In this document: positions 31,744 to 40,879 of the stretch, in pieces | Layout of the letters: every line of letters starts with the position of its first letter | Numbering within the stretch: the stretch's first letter is position 1 | Origin: Longimicrobiales bacterium | GTDB lineage: Bacteria > Gemmatimonadota > Gemmatimonadetes > Longimicrobiales > Gaopeijiaceae | Direction of reading: 5' to 3' | Length of the DNA: 64,000 bases | Assembly (NCBI GenBank): GCA_958296005.1 | Contig: CATQHQ010000002.1 | Coordinates: 986,501 to 1,050,500, forward strand | Translations under genes and position numbers: made by a program | The notes under the pieces: model-generated | Seen by the model: the letters and a program-made list of their open reading frames with translations, nothing else | Database searches by the model: none | What the model was told of the DNA's origin: nothing

Positions 31744-33944
31744 AGCCCGAGGGTACCCCCAAGGGACTGGACCAGCAGATCCACTCGGCGTTCGAGTGGG
31801 CTCTGGCCAAGCTCCCGACAGGCGTGGGGCGCCGCTTGCGGAAAGCCACGGGCGGGCGCTTCGGCATCGGGAGCCAGGTCGTGGTAGGCTTGGGCGGAGG
31901 CGTATTCCTAACACTGTGCGCCAGCCTTCTGGCGCTGGGCCTGATGACGATCCTGGGGAGCCGTCAGGCGGAGATCACCGACGAGCACATGCCTGCCCTG
32001 GTGTCGGCGTTCGCCGTGGCCCGCAGCACGTCGGAGCTGGTTCAGGCTTCGCCCCAGCTCGTCGCTGCCGACACGCCCGAGGCGCTGGATGCCGTCTGGG
32101 AAACCGTGGAGGCGGTGGAGGAGGACCTGGGGCGGCAAGTGGCCAACATTACGCGCGAAGGGCGAATGACCAGCGGCGCGGTTCCCCAGCTTGCGCTGCT
32201 TCTCGACCGGACCGACGAGATCAGGACGTCGGCGAACCAGAGACTGGAGCATGGTACCCGGCTGGCGGCGCTTGACGACGAGATCGAGTCGGTCGACCTG
32301 AGCATCGCCAACTTCCTGGAGGGCGAGCTCGACGACCAGGAGTTCTTCATCGACACCGGGTTGCGCGAGCTCACCGACCAGCCTGCTCCCCGCGCCGTGC
32401 GGACCGCTCAAGTCCAGCTGGATCGCCACCGCGCGCTGATGGATCTGAAGGCTGCCCAGCGCGCGGTCGTCACGGTCATGTTCCAGGCGATGTCCGAAGA
32501 TCGCGCCACCCAGCTGGGGGCCAACCAAGAGCGCTTCAACACCGCGTTCAGTCAGCTGGAAGCGGGGCTCGGCAACGTGCCTCCCGCCCTGGCCGAACAG
32601 CTGCGTCCGCGCGTCGACGCGCTCCGGGCGCTGTACGACGGCACCGCCGACGGCGTGCTGACGACCCGGCGCCTGTGGCTGGAGGAAGTCGCCCGATCCC
32701 AGGAGCTGCTGGTCCGGAACCGCCAGACGAGTTCGGAGCTGGTCGGCCAAGTCAACGAGCTGGTCGGGAGCGCCGAGGACGCCACTCGGACCGCGGCGTC
32801 GGCGTCGGGCGGGCTCGTGCGGCTGGGCTGGTGGTTGATTCTGACCGTCAACTTGCTGGCGGTGGCTGCGGCCGTCGTGGTGGGCTGGAAGTTCTTCGGC
32901 GAACGGTTGCTGGTGCGCGTCCACAACCTCTCCGGCGCGATGCGTCGCATGTCCCAGGGCGATCTGGAGGTCAGAGTCGAGATCGCCGGGGACGACGAAG
33001 TGACCGACATGGCGGCGGATCTGGAGGTCTTCCGCAAGCATGCGCTGGAGGTGCAGCGCCTCAACTTGGTCGAGAAGCTGGCCAGCGAGGTCCAGGCCAA
33101 GAACGAAGCGCTGAAAGAAACGCTGGAGAACTTGCGCCGCACTCAGCAGCAGGTGGCGCAGCAGGAGAAGCTCGCCTCCTTGGGCGCCCTGACCGCGGGG
33201 ATCGCTCACGAGATCCGCAACCCGCTCAACTTCGTGAACAACTTCGCGGTCCTGTCCAAGGAGCTGATCGAAGAGTTGCGCGAAGAGATGGAGGAAGCGG
33301 AGAACGGCGAGATCGACCGCGAGTACCTGGACGAGATCCTGAGCGACCTCACCCTGAACGTGACCAAGGTTCGGGAGCATGGGGGGCGCGCCAACCGGAT
33401 CGTGGAGGGAATGCTGGCCCACTCCAGAGACGAGGCCGGGCAGCCCGAGGCCGTGGACATCAACCAAATGCTGGACGAATACGCCAAGCTCGCCTATCAC
33501 GGGCTTCGAGCCTCCGACCCGATGTTCAACGTCGCCATCAACCGGGAGTTCGACGAGGAGGCGGGCGAGATCACCGCGATCTCCCGGGACCTGAGCCGAG
33601 TCTTCCTCAACATCATCACCAACGCCTGCCAAGCCACCGAGATTCGGAGGAAGGAAGGAGGGGAAGATCGCTACTCGCCCACGGTCGGCCTCCGCACCAA
33701 GGGCGAAGACGACAAGGTCGTGGTCTCGATCCGGGACAACGGGACGGGGATCCCCGACAAAGTCGTGGAGAAGATCTTCGACCCCTTCTTCACCACCAAG
33801 TCGGGCACCCAGGGCACCGGGCTCGGGCTGTCGATCTCCTACGAGATCGTCCAAGAGCACGGCGGAAGCTTTCGGGTCGAGACCAAGGAGGGCGAGTTCA
33901 CCGAGTTCACGGTGACGGTGCCGAGGAGGTATGCGGGGGGCTAG
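31740..33944 (+). CDS. membrane sensor histidine kinase with large helical periplasmic domain
   Basis: A 734-aa kinase. TM1 is about residues 46-72, followed by a 285-residue periplasmic region that looks all-helical and lacks cysteines, TM2 about 359-387, a HAMP domain (RMSQGDLEVRVEIAGDDEVTDMA), a coiled coil (to about 475), a HisKA site GIAHEIRNPLN with His490, and a HATPase with N box NIITNACQAT, RDNGTGIP (about 664-671) and GTGLGLSIS. The architecture recalls TorS-like sensors that read a periplasmic binding protein. ATG 31740 overlaps the stop of the binding-protein gene, supporting a shared function. Confidence 0.92.
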   Translation: MKPEGTPKGLDQQIHSAFEWALAKLPTGVGRRLRKATGGRFGIGSQVVVGLGGGVFLTLCASLLALGLMTILGSRQAEITDEHMPALVSAFAVARSTSELVQASPQLVAADTPEALDAVWETVEAVEEDLGRQVANITREGRMTSGAVPQLALLLDRTDEIRTSANQRLEHGTRLAALDDEIESVDLSIANFLEGELDDQEFFIDTGLRELTDQPAPRAVRTAQVQLDRHRALMDLKAAQRAVVTVMFQAMSEDRATQLGANQERFNTAFSQLEAGLGNVPPALAEQLRPRVDALRALYDGTADGVLTTRRLWLEEVARSQELLVRNRQTSSELVGQVNELVGSAEDATRTAASASGGLVRLGWWLILTVNLLAVAAAVVVGWKFFGERLLVRVHNLSGAMRRMSQGDLEVRVEIAGDDEVTDMAADLEVFRKHALEVQRLNLVEKLASEVQAKNEALKETLENLRRTQQQVAQQEKLASLGALTAGIAHEIRNPLNFVNNFAVLSKELIEELREEMEEAENGEIDREYLDEILSDLTLNVTKVREHGGRANRIVEGMLAHSRDEAGQPEAVDINQMLDEYAKLAYHGLRASDPMFNVAINREFDEEAGEITAISRDLSRVFLNIITNACQATEIRRKEGGEDRYSPTVGLRTKGEDDKVVVSIRDNGTGIPDKVVEKIFDPFFTTKSGTQGTGLGLSISYEIVQEHGGSFRVETKEGEFTEFTVTVPRRYAGG

Positions 33945-35337
33945 TCCCGCCGGCACCTCAGCCGTTCAGCCCGCCGGGAGACTTGCCGCCTTTCGCCCCA
34001 CGGCAACCGAGCTTCGCAGGCTTCTCTCTCTAGCGGTGCCGGTCGCGGTGGTGCAGGTGGGGATGGTGATGCAGGGTCTGGTGGACACGGCGATGGTGGG
34101 CCGGGTGTCCGCCCTGGACTTGGCAGCGGTCGCACTGGGCAACCTCTACTTCTTCGGCGTTTCGGTCTTTGGGATGGGGGTCCTGATGGTGCTCGACCCC
34201 ATCGTCTCCCAAGCGTTCGGAGCGAAGGACCGGAAGGGGATCGAGCTGGCGATCCAGCGCGGCGTCGTACTAAGCCTGATCCTGGCCGCCGGCGCGTCTC
34301 TGATGTTGGCTTGGGCAGGGCCCGTCTTGCGAGCGTTCCGGCAGCCGGAGGACGTGGTACCGATCGCGGCGGCGTACACGGGCGCTCTGATCGGGGGGGT
34401 CCTTCCGTTCTACGGCTTCGTGCTGGTGCGGCAGACGTTGCAGGCGATGGGGACGGTGGCCCCGATCATAGTCGCGGTCGTGCTGGCGAACGGACTCAAC
34501 GTCCTGGCCAACTGGGTCCTGATCTACGGCAACTGGGGCGCGCCGGCGATGGGCGCCGTTGGTTCCGGCTGGGCCACGGCGATCTGCCGCTGGTTCATGA
34601 TCGCCGTGGTCCTGGCGCTCGGCTGGCGGACGCTGCGGCCCTACCTGCGCAAAGCTCGGCGGGAGGCTGTGGCGAAGCGACCGCTGTGGCGGATGGTTCG
34701 GCTGGGAACGCCGATTGGGTTTCACTACGTGCTGGAGTTCGGCGCGTTCGGCGCGATCGGCATCTTCATGGGGTGGCTCGGGCCGGTGGCCCTGGCGGGG
34801 CACCAGATCGCCCTGAACTTGGCCGTCGTCACGTTCATGCTGGCCGTGGGGGTGGCGCAGGCAGCAGCAGTGATGGTTGGCACGTCGGTCGGCGCGGGAG
34901 ACCCGGATCGAGCCCGGCGCTTCGCAGGCGCAGCGGTGATGGTGTGCTGCCTGGTGATGACGTTCACTGCGGCGATCTTCCTCTCGTTGGCGGAGCCGCT
35001 GGCGGGGCTCTTCACCGACGCGGCAGGGGTAGCGGCTGTCGCGGCCGCGCTGATTCCGGTGGCCGGCGTCTTCCAGCTCTTCGACGGCATTCAAGTCGTG
35101 TGCGCGGGCGCCCTTCGGGGCGTAGCGGACACCTTGCGACCGCTCGTCTACAACCTGCTCGCGTTCTGGCTGGTGGGACTGCCGGTGAGCCTGTGGCTGG
35201 GCTTCTCCGCGGGGGCGGGGCCAGCCGGATTGTGGTGGGGGCTGGCCGTGGCGCTGGGCTTGGTGGCGGTGCTGATCTTGAGGCGCGGTTGGCAGCGGTT
35301 TGGTGGTCCCCTGACCCGCTTCGAGACCGGTAGTTGA
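33931..35337 (+). CDS. MATE-family multidrug/cation exporter
   Basis: A 468-aa, 12-helix antiporter of the MATE (NorM-like) family, exporting drugs or metabolites in exchange for Na+ or H+. The N-terminal half shows VQVGMVMQGLVDTAMVGRVSALDLAAVALGN, with LDPIVSQAFGAKDRKG marking the first loop. The second half repeats the pattern (LEFGAFGAIGIFMGWLGPVALAGHQIALNL). The start overlaps the kinase gene by 14 bases. The substrate cannot be deduced. Confidence 0.92.
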   Translation: MRGASPAGTSAVQPAGRLAAFRPTATELRRLLSLAVPVAVVQVGMVMQGLVDTAMVGRVSALDLAAVALGNLYFFGVSVFGMGVLMVLDPIVSQAFGAKDRKGIELAIQRGVVLSLILAAGASLMLAWAGPVLRAFRQPEDVVPIAAAYTGALIGGVLPFYGFVLVRQTLQAMGTVAPIIVAVVLANGLNVLANWVLIYGNWGAPAMGAVGSGWATAICRWFMIAVVLALGWRTLRPYLRKARREAVAKRPLWRMVRLGTPIGFHYVLEFGAFGAIGIFMGWLGPVALAGHQIALNLAVVTFMLAVGVAQAAAVMVGTSVGAGDPDRARRFAGAAVMVCCLVMTFTAAIFLSLAEPLAGLFTDAAGVAAVAAALIPVAGVFQLFDGIQVVCAGALRGVADTLRPLVYNLLAFWLVGLPVSLWLGFSAGAGPAGLWWGLAVALGLVAVLILRRGWQRFGGPLTRFETGS

Positions 35338-36089
35338 GCGGCGCAGAGGGAAGCGGTCGGCTACCGCCGGTTGCGCCGACGGAGCGGCGGATCGAGGTCG
35401 CTCGCTCGGCGCGCTACTTCCAGGCCGGGGAGGTGTCCGGCGCCACGCGGCAGGTCTGGTTCCTCTGCCACGGCTACCGGCAGCTGGCGAGTCGGTTCGT
35501 GCACCCCTTCGCGGAGCTGGCCGGCGCGGGAGTGGTCGCGGTGGCGCCCGAGGCCCTGAGCCGCTTCTACATCGACCCGGCGCCGGGTCGCCATGGATCG
35601 GAGGACCGGGTGGGCGCGAGCTGGATGACCCGCGTGGACCGGGAGGCCGAAATCGGGGACTATGTGAGCTACCTGGACAAGGTGGCGGAGCGGGTTCTGG
35701 GCCGCGCCGATACGGCCGATCGTCTCCGTCGCCGAGCCAAGACGGTGGTGCTGGGGTTCTCCCAAGGGGTCCACACGGCGGCCCGCTGGACGGCGCTGGG
35801 GCGCACCCAGGTGGACGAGCTCGTCCTCTGGGGCGCCTACTTGCCGGACGACCTGGCGATAGGCGAGGCGCTCCGCCGGCCGCGGCTCACGCTGGTGTTC
35901 GGGGAAGACGACCCCACCTCCGACCCGGTGCTGGCCCGAAAGCAGGACGAGCGTCTGGCGGCGGCCGGGATAGAGCCCAGACGGGTTTCTTGCCCCGGTG
36001 GACACCGGGTCGACCGCGGCGTGATTCGGGCACTGGCGGAGGCGTTCAAAGGACGGTCCCACAGGACGGGCAGCGAACACGGGCCGTGA
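35334..36089 (+). CDS. alpha/beta-hydrolase, phospholipase/carboxylesterase type
   Basis: A 251-aa serine hydrolase beginning at TTG 35334, which overlaps the MATE stop. The oxyanion region is VWFLCHGYRQLASRF (41-55), the nucleophile elbow VVLGFSQGVHTAARW (GFSQG), with Asp in FGEDDPTSDP and His in CPGGHRVDRG, the order of the YpfH/EstB-like carboxylesterases. No signal peptide is present. It probably hydrolyses short acyl esters; the substrate is unknown. It closes the operon from 29366 and faces murB. Confidence 0.82.
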   Translation: MSGAEGSGRLPPVAPTERRIEVARSARYFQAGEVSGATRQVWFLCHGYRQLASRFVHPFAELAGAGVVAVAPEALSRFYIDPAPGRHGSEDRVGASWMTRVDREAEIGDYVSYLDKVAERVLGRADTADRLRRRAKTVVLGFSQGVHTAARWTALGRTQVDELVLWGAYLPDDLAIGEALRRPRLTLVFGEDDPTSDPVLARKQDERLAAAGIEPRRVSCPGGHRVDRGVIRALAEAFKGRSHRTGSEHGP

Positions 36090-36123
36090 GCGAACAAGAA
36101 CGACCCGCGCGCGCCGTCCGTCT

Positions 36124-37086
36124 TCAGAACTCGCCGACGAAGCGGATCTCCGGCTCCAAGTCGTACCCCGTCTCCCTGAGCACGGTGGAGCGGGAGAGGT
36201 CGATGAGCGTTCGGACCTCCGCGGCGGTGGCTCCGCCCAAGTTGACGACGATGTTGGCGTGCTTGTGGAATATCTGGGCCGCGCCGTGGACGTGTCCCTT
36301 CAACCCGCACTCGTCGACGAGGCGTCCGGCGCCGATCCCCTCGATCTTCTTGAAGATGGAACCTGCGCAGGGGTAGAGCCAAAGGTCCGGGTGGCGCTGG
36401 TCGCGCCATTCCAGGTTCTCGCGGATCACCCGTCGCAACTCGTCCACAGGGGTCGGATTCAGCTTGAGGGTCACGTCGAGGACCAGGTCGCCGGTGTCGT
36501 GGATGACGCTGTAGTCGTAGCCGAAGCGAAAGTACTCGGTGTCCACTTGGCGGACTTCCCCCTCCAGCGTCAGGATCGTGGCCCCCTCCATGACCTCTTC
36601 CCAGAACACCGTCCGTTCGCGTTGCGGGGCCGGGGAGAGGAAGTGAAGGTTCTGCCAGACGGCGCCCCCGACGGTGCTTGGGATCCCGACGAAGTGGTGG
36701 ATCCCTCCCAAGCCCCGCGCGACGACGGCGTTGATCAGGTCCGGGAAGGTGTCCAGCCCGGCCCCGGCCACGACCCGGCCCTCCGGGAGTAACTCGACGC
36801 CCGAGATCGCGCAGCGGACGACGACGCCCCGGAACCCCTTGTCGCCGACCAGGATGTTGGCGCCCCGTCCAAGAACGAAGAGAGGGATGCCGAGCTCTCG
36901 GGCGGCGGCCACGGCCAAAGCGAGCTCGCCGGGGGTGCGGGCTTCGTAGTAGAGGTCGGCGGGGCCGCCGATCTTGAAGGTGGTCCGGGGTCCCAAGGGG
37001 ACGTTGCGGATCACGCGTCCCGGATCGACGATCTGGGCGTAGCGGTCTAGGGTCGAAGCCGCTTGCCCGCGCAACTTGACATCCAC
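36124..37086 (-). CDS. murB: UDP-N-acetylenolpyruvoylglucosamine reductase
   Basis: FAD enzyme reducing UDP-GlcNAc-enolpyruvate to UDP-MurNAc in peptidoglycan synthesis. The 320-aa protein has NVPLGPRTTFKIGGPADLYYEA (28-49), FVLGRGANILVGDKGFRGVVV (FAD block) and GLGGIHHFVGIPSTVGGAVWQN. The catalytic Ser region is YPCAGSIFKKIEG and the final Glu is in DLEPEIRFVG. The ATG is divergent from the B12-binding protein gene across 283 bases. Length and motifs are normal. Confidence 0.94.
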   Translation of the reverse strand: MDVKLRGQAASTLDRYAQIVDPGRVIRNVPLGPRTTFKIGGPADLYYEARTPGELALAVAAARELGIPLFVLGRGANILVGDKGFRGVVVRCAISGVELLPEGRVVAGAGLDTFPDLINAVVARGLGGIHHFVGIPSTVGGAVWQNLHFLSPAPQRERTVFWEEVMEGATILTLEGEVRQVDTEYFRFGYDYSVIHDTGDLVLDVTLKLNPTPVDELRRVIRENLEWRDQRHPDLWLYPCAGSIFKKIEGIGAGRLVDECGLKGHVHGAAQIFHKHANIVVNLGGATAAEVRTLIDLSRSTVLRETGYDLEPEIRFVGEF

Positions 37087-37369
37087 GTACCGTATTCTCG
37101 CGAGAGGATCGGGGCGGAACGGCGTACGCTTCGGGTGACACGCAGGCGCACCACACGCCTAAAGCTAATAGGGAGCCCACGACCCTCGCCACGCCGCCGC
37201 TGCCCAGCGGACGCGTGTGCCTCTTCGACGGACGCGCTGGGAGGGTTACTACCGAGACATGTCCGTGTCGGACTAGATTTCAGGTTTGGCCCGGTGGGCC
37301 GCAGGCTGGGCGGGCGGTTGCCAAGCTGCGGCCTCGAGTGGCCCTACTACTCGCTTTCGCAGGAGCCTC
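37087..37369. other. divergent spacer with two hairpins upstream of the B12-binding protein
   Basis: No gene fits here. Two inverted repeats are visible on the plus strand: CCCAGCG/CGCTGGG (37203-37209 with 37235-37241) and CCGAGAC/GTGTCGG (37252-37258 with 37265-37271, one mismatch). They would lie in the mRNA leader of the gene at 37370. A cobalamin-riboswitch B12 box was looked for because of that gene and not found. Confidence 0.35.
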
Positions 37370-37789
37370 ATGTCGGAGCAGGACCGCAGGATCCGCATCT
37401 TGGTGGCGAAGCCCGGCCTCGACGGGCACGACCGGGGTGCGAAGGTGATCGCCGCCGCGTTCCGCGACGCCGGCTTCGAGGTGATCTACACGGGACTCCA
37501 CCAGACCCCCGAGATGATCGCCGCCGCCGCCGTTCAGGAGGATGTGGACGTGGTGGCGATGTCGGTTCTGTCGGGCGCCCACATGACTCTGTTCCCACGC
37601 GTGCGCGAACTGCTGGACGACGAGGGGCTGGAGCACGTGCTGCTGACGGGCGGCGGGATCATCCCGGCGGACGACGCGGAGCAGCTGGCGCCGATCGGCG
37701 TGGGACGGATCTTCGGCCCAGGGACGACCACCGTCGAAGCCGTGGCGTACATCCGCGAGTGGTTCGCCCAGCGGGAGGAGCCGTACTAG
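37370..37789 (+). CDS. stand-alone cobalamin (B12)-binding domain protein, methylmalonyl-CoA mutase type
   Basis: A 139-aa protein equal to the B12-binding domain of methylmalonyl-CoA mutase. [22 protein letters not shown] contains the DGHDRG cobalt-ligand histidine, followed by [24 protein letters not shown] and [12 protein letters not shown]. An AGGAG site precedes the ATG at 37370. No mutase catalytic subunit is adjacent, so it would be the small chain of a two-subunit acyl-CoA mutase whose large chain lies elsewhere. It abuts the carboxylase gene directly (stop TAG followed by GTG). Confidence 0.92.
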   Translation: MSEQDRRIRILVAKPGLDGHDRGAKVIAAAFRDAGFEVIYTGLHQTPEMIAAAAVQEDVDVVAMSVLSGAHMTLFPRVRELLDDEGLEHVLLTGGGIIPADDAEQLAPIGVGRIFGPGTTTVEAVAYIREWFAQREEPY

Positions 37790-39499
37790 GTGAGCGGACG
37801 CGACGGCCCGGCCGACCCGCCGGGTCGCCTGATCGAACTCAGCCGAGAGCTGTCGGAGCTTCGCCGAAAGTTGCGGCTCGGAGGCGGTGCCGAACGGATC
37901 CGCCGGCAGCAGGCCAAGGGCAAGCTGACGGTTCGGGAGCGGCTGGAGCGGTTGCTGGACCCGGGGACCGCATGGGCGGAGATCGGTCTGCTGGTGGCCC
38001 ACGACCGCTACGACGGGAACGCGCCCGCAGCCGGCGTGGTCACGGGGGTGGGCGCCGTCGCAGGGCGGGAGGTGGTGGTCGTGGCCAACGACGCCACCGT
38101 GAAGGCCGGGGCCTGGTGGCCGGAGACGATCACGAAGATCCTCCGGGCGCAGGAGATCGCCATGCGCTGCCGGATCCCCATCGTGTACTTGGTGGACTCC
38201 GCAGGGGTGAACCTGCCGTACCAGGGCGGAGTCTTCCCCGGGCAGTACGGGGCCGCGCGGATCTTCTACTACTGCTCGGTGATGCGGCGGTACCTGAAGG
38301 TGCCTCAGTTCGCCGCGGTGATGGGTCCCTGCATCGCGGGCGGCGCGTACCTGCCCGCGCTGTCGGACGTGATCGTAATGGTGGAGGGGACCAGCTTCAT
38401 GGGGTTGGGCGGTCCCAACCTGGTGAAGGGCGCCACGGGGCGGACGGTGGGCCGCGAGGAGCTGGGAGGCGCGACGGTCCACACCGAGGTAAGCGGCGTG
38501 GCCCACTACCGAGCGGCTGACGACGATGCCTGCATCGCCAAGTTGCGGACGCTGGTGGCGGGGTTGCCGCACCGAGCCCCGCGGCCGTCGGCGGCGCCCG
38601 GCCCTTCGACGGAATCGGAGAACGAGCCGGCGGCGTTCCGGCCCCCTTCGCGTCCCGCCGCGGACCTCTACGAGATACTTCCCGGCGACCACCGCCGGCC
38701 CTACGACATGGAGGCGGTGCTGGAGGCGGTGCTGGACGGCGGGGGGCTCGACGAGTTCCAGCCGGACTACGCGGGAGAGATCATCTGCGGGACGGGCGCC
38801 GTCGGCGGCGTCAAGGTCGGCGTGCTGGCCAACCGGCGGGGGATCGTCGACGACGCGCGCCCGGGTCCGCCCCGCTTCGGCGGCATCTTCTACACCGAAT
38901 CGGCCGAGAAGGCGGCGTACTTCATCGAGACGACGAGCCGCCAAGGGATGCCCCTCCTATTCGTGCAGGACGTGTCCGGGTTCATGGTGGGAACGGAAGC
39001 GGAGCACAGCGGGATCATCCGGGCGGGCGCACGCTTCGTGGAGGCGATGGCGACCGCCGTGGTCCCCAAGCTGGTCCTCACCGTCAACCACGCCTCCGGC
39101 GCTGGGTACTACGCGATGGCGGGGCAGGGCTTCGACCCGGACTTCATCCTCTCGCTGCCGACGGGGCGGATGGGAGTGATGGAGGGGGAGAGCGCGGTGA
39201 CGGCGCTGTTCGGCGCCCGGGTCGAGCGACTGGCGGCGGAGGGGAAGGCCCCGGGGGAAGAGTTGACGGCCCGCATGGAGGATGTGCGCACCGAGTACGA
39301 CACGCAGCTGAGCGCGATCTACGCCGCTGCTCGGGGGTTCGTAGACGCGGTGGTGCTCCCCGAGGAACTCCGGGACACCCTGGCGCTGCTGCTGCGGGCC
39401 ACGCTGAACAACCCGGGACCGCACCTGGGCGCCTTCGTTCTCCCGTCGGGGCTGGCACCGACGGCCTGCGCTCCTGGGCGAGCGGAGCGCCGGTTGTGA
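37790..39499 (+). CDS. biotin-dependent acyl-CoA carboxylase, beta (carboxyltransferase) subunit
   Basis: A 569-aa carboxyltransferase of the methylcrotonyl/geranyl/propionyl-CoA carboxylase family. RQQAKGKLTVRERLERLLDPGT opens the crotonase-like N half, with AGVVTGVGAVAGREVVVVANDATVKAGAWWP, VYLVDSAGVNLPYQGGVFPG and GPCIAGGAYLPALSD. The C half has MEAVLEAVLDGGGLDEFQPDY, VQDVSGFMVG and MAGQGFDPDFILSLPTGRMGVM. The 'NLPYQ' and 'AWWP' details fit the MCC/AtuC branch. No biotin-carboxylase alpha subunit is nearby. GTG start; its TGA overlaps the AtuA start. Confidence 0.9.
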   Translation: MSGRDGPADPPGRLIELSRELSELRRKLRLGGGAERIRRQQAKGKLTVRERLERLLDPGTAWAEIGLLVAHDRYDGNAPAAGVVTGVGAVAGREVVVVANDATVKAGAWWPETITKILRAQEIAMRCRIPIVYLVDSAGVNLPYQGGVFPGQYGAARIFYYCSVMRRYLKVPQFAAVMGPCIAGGAYLPALSDVIVMVEGTSFMGLGGPNLVKGATGRTVGREELGGATVHTEVSGVAHYRAADDDACIAKLRTLVAGLPHRAPRPSAAPGPSTESENEPAAFRPPSRPAADLYEILPGDHRRPYDMEAVLEAVLDGGGLDEFQPDYAGEIICGTGAVGGVKVGVLANRRGIVDDARPGPPRFGGIFYTESAEKAAYFIETTSRQGMPLLFVQDVSGFMVGTEAEHSGIIRAGARFVEAMATAVVPKLVLTVNHASGAGYYAMAGQGFDPDFILSLPTGRMGVMEGESAVTALFGARVERLAAEGKAPGEELTARMEDVRTEYDTQLSAIYAAARGFVDAVVLPEELRDTLALLLRATLNNPGPHLGAFVLPSGLAPTACAPGRAERRL

Positions 39500-40869
39500 G
39501 CAAGCCGGTGCGCATCGCCGCCGGCCAGGGCTTCTGGGGCGACGACCTGGAGGCCCCCGTCCGCCAGCTGGAGGGCGGTCCCATCGACTACCTGGTGCTG
39601 GACTACCTGGCCGAAGTTACGATGTCGATCATGCAGAAGCAGCGCGCCCGGGACCCGTCCGTCGGCTACGCCCGGGACTTCGTGCCGCTCATGGAGCGCA
39701 TCTTCCCGAGGTGCGTGGCGGAAGGCGTCAAGGTCGTCTCCAACGCTGGCGGCGTGAACCCCCTGGCGTGCGCCAAGGCCGTGATCGAAGCGGGCCGACG
39801 AGCGGGCGCCGGCGGCCGAGCCCGGGTCGGCGTGGTCGTCGGCGACGACCTCATGGACCGGCTAGACGACCTACTGGCCGCGGGCCACGCGCTGAACCAC
39901 ATGGAGACCCGCGAGCCGCTGGCCGCAGTCCGGGACCGGGTGCGCAGCGCCAACGTCTACATGGGCGCGCGTCCGATCGTGGAGGCGCTGGCGGGCGGCG
40001 CCCACGTCGTGATCACCGGACGCTCCACCGACACCGCGCTGACCTACGGTCCCATGGTCCACGAGTTCGACTGGCCTTGGGACGCCCACGACCTGCTGGC
40101 GGCAGGCGTCGTGGCTGGACACGTCAACGAGTGCGGCGCCCAGGCGACGGGGGGCAACTGCTCGGCCGAGTGGTGGACTCTGCCGAAGATGGCCCAGGTC
40201 GGCTTCCCGATCGTCGAGGCGGAGCCCGGGGGCGAGTTCTCGGTCACCAAGCACGCGGGCTCGGGTGGCGCGGTCACAGCTCGAACGGTCAAGGAGCAGC
40301 TTGTCTACGAGATGGGCGACCCGACCTCGTACGTCACCCCGGACGTGACCGCCGACTTCACCACGATCCAGCTGACCGACGAAGGCGGCGACCGAGTACG
40401 CATCCGCGGAGTCCGAGGCGGTCCCCCAACCCCTTTCCTGAAGGTGTCCGTCGCCTACTCCGCCGGGTTCAAGGCGGTAGGCTCCTTGGTCTACGCTTGG
40501 CCCGACGCGGCGGCCAAGGCCCGAGCGGCAGCTCGCATCTTGAGAGAGAGACTCGACCGCCTGGGGCTGGCGTTCGACCGGGTGCTCGTCGAAACTGTGG
40601 GATGGGACTCCACCCACGGCCACTTGGCCGGCGATCCGCCACCGGACCTGCCGGAAGTCCAGCTTCGAGTCGCCGTGCGAGGACGCGACCGGAGCGCGGT
40701 GGCGCGCTTCACCCGAGAGATCGCGCCGCTCGTGCTTACCGGCCCGCCGTCGGTCACCGGCTTCGCAGGCGGGCGTCCTGCGGTTCAGGAGATCGTAGCG
40801 TACTGGCCCGCGCTGATCGACCGCACCGTCGTCGAGCCCAACTTGGCCGTGCACTTCCTGGACGCATGA
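39496..40869 (+). CDS. atuA: acyclic terpene utilisation AtuA family protein (DUF1446), N-terminal part
   Basis: A 457-aa protein recognised by RIAAGQGFWGDDLEAPVRQLEGGPIDYLVLDYLAEVTMSI, VKVVSNAGGVNP, ANVYMGARPIVEALAGGAHVVITGR, GHVNECGAQATGGN and THGHL-like blocks. AtuA is required for citronellol/geraniol degradation in Pseudomonas, but its reaction is not settled. In Pseudomonas it is one chain of about 590 aa; here the C-terminal domain is a separate gene (40880), and 457 plus 131 aa gives the same total. GTG start overlapping the carboxylase stop. Confidence 0.9.
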   Translation: MSKPVRIAAGQGFWGDDLEAPVRQLEGGPIDYLVLDYLAEVTMSIMQKQRARDPSVGYARDFVPLMERIFPRCVAEGVKVVSNAGGVNPLACAKAVIEAGRRAGAGGRARVGVVVGDDLMDRLDDLLAAGHALNHMETREPLAAVRDRVRSANVYMGARPIVEALAGGAHVVITGRSTDTALTYGPMVHEFDWPWDAHDLLAAGVVAGHVNECGAQATGGNCSAEWWTLPKMAQVGFPIVEAEPGGEFSVTKHAGSGGAVTARTVKEQLVYEMGDPTSYVTPDVTADFTTIQLTDEGGDRVRIRGVRGGPPTPFLKVSVAYSAGFKAVGSLVYAWPDAAAKARAAARILRERLDRLGLAFDRVLVETVGWDSTHGHLAGDPPPDLPEVQLRVAVRGRDRSAVARFTREIAPLVLTGPPSVTGFAGGRPAVQEIVAYWPALIDRTVVEPNLAVHFLDA

Positions 40870-40879
40870 GGATCTGCGC

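Noticed and set aside
37087-37369. Cobalamin riboswitch before the B12-binding protein
   Set aside because: The conserved B12 box is absent, although hairpins exist; only the hairpins are reported.
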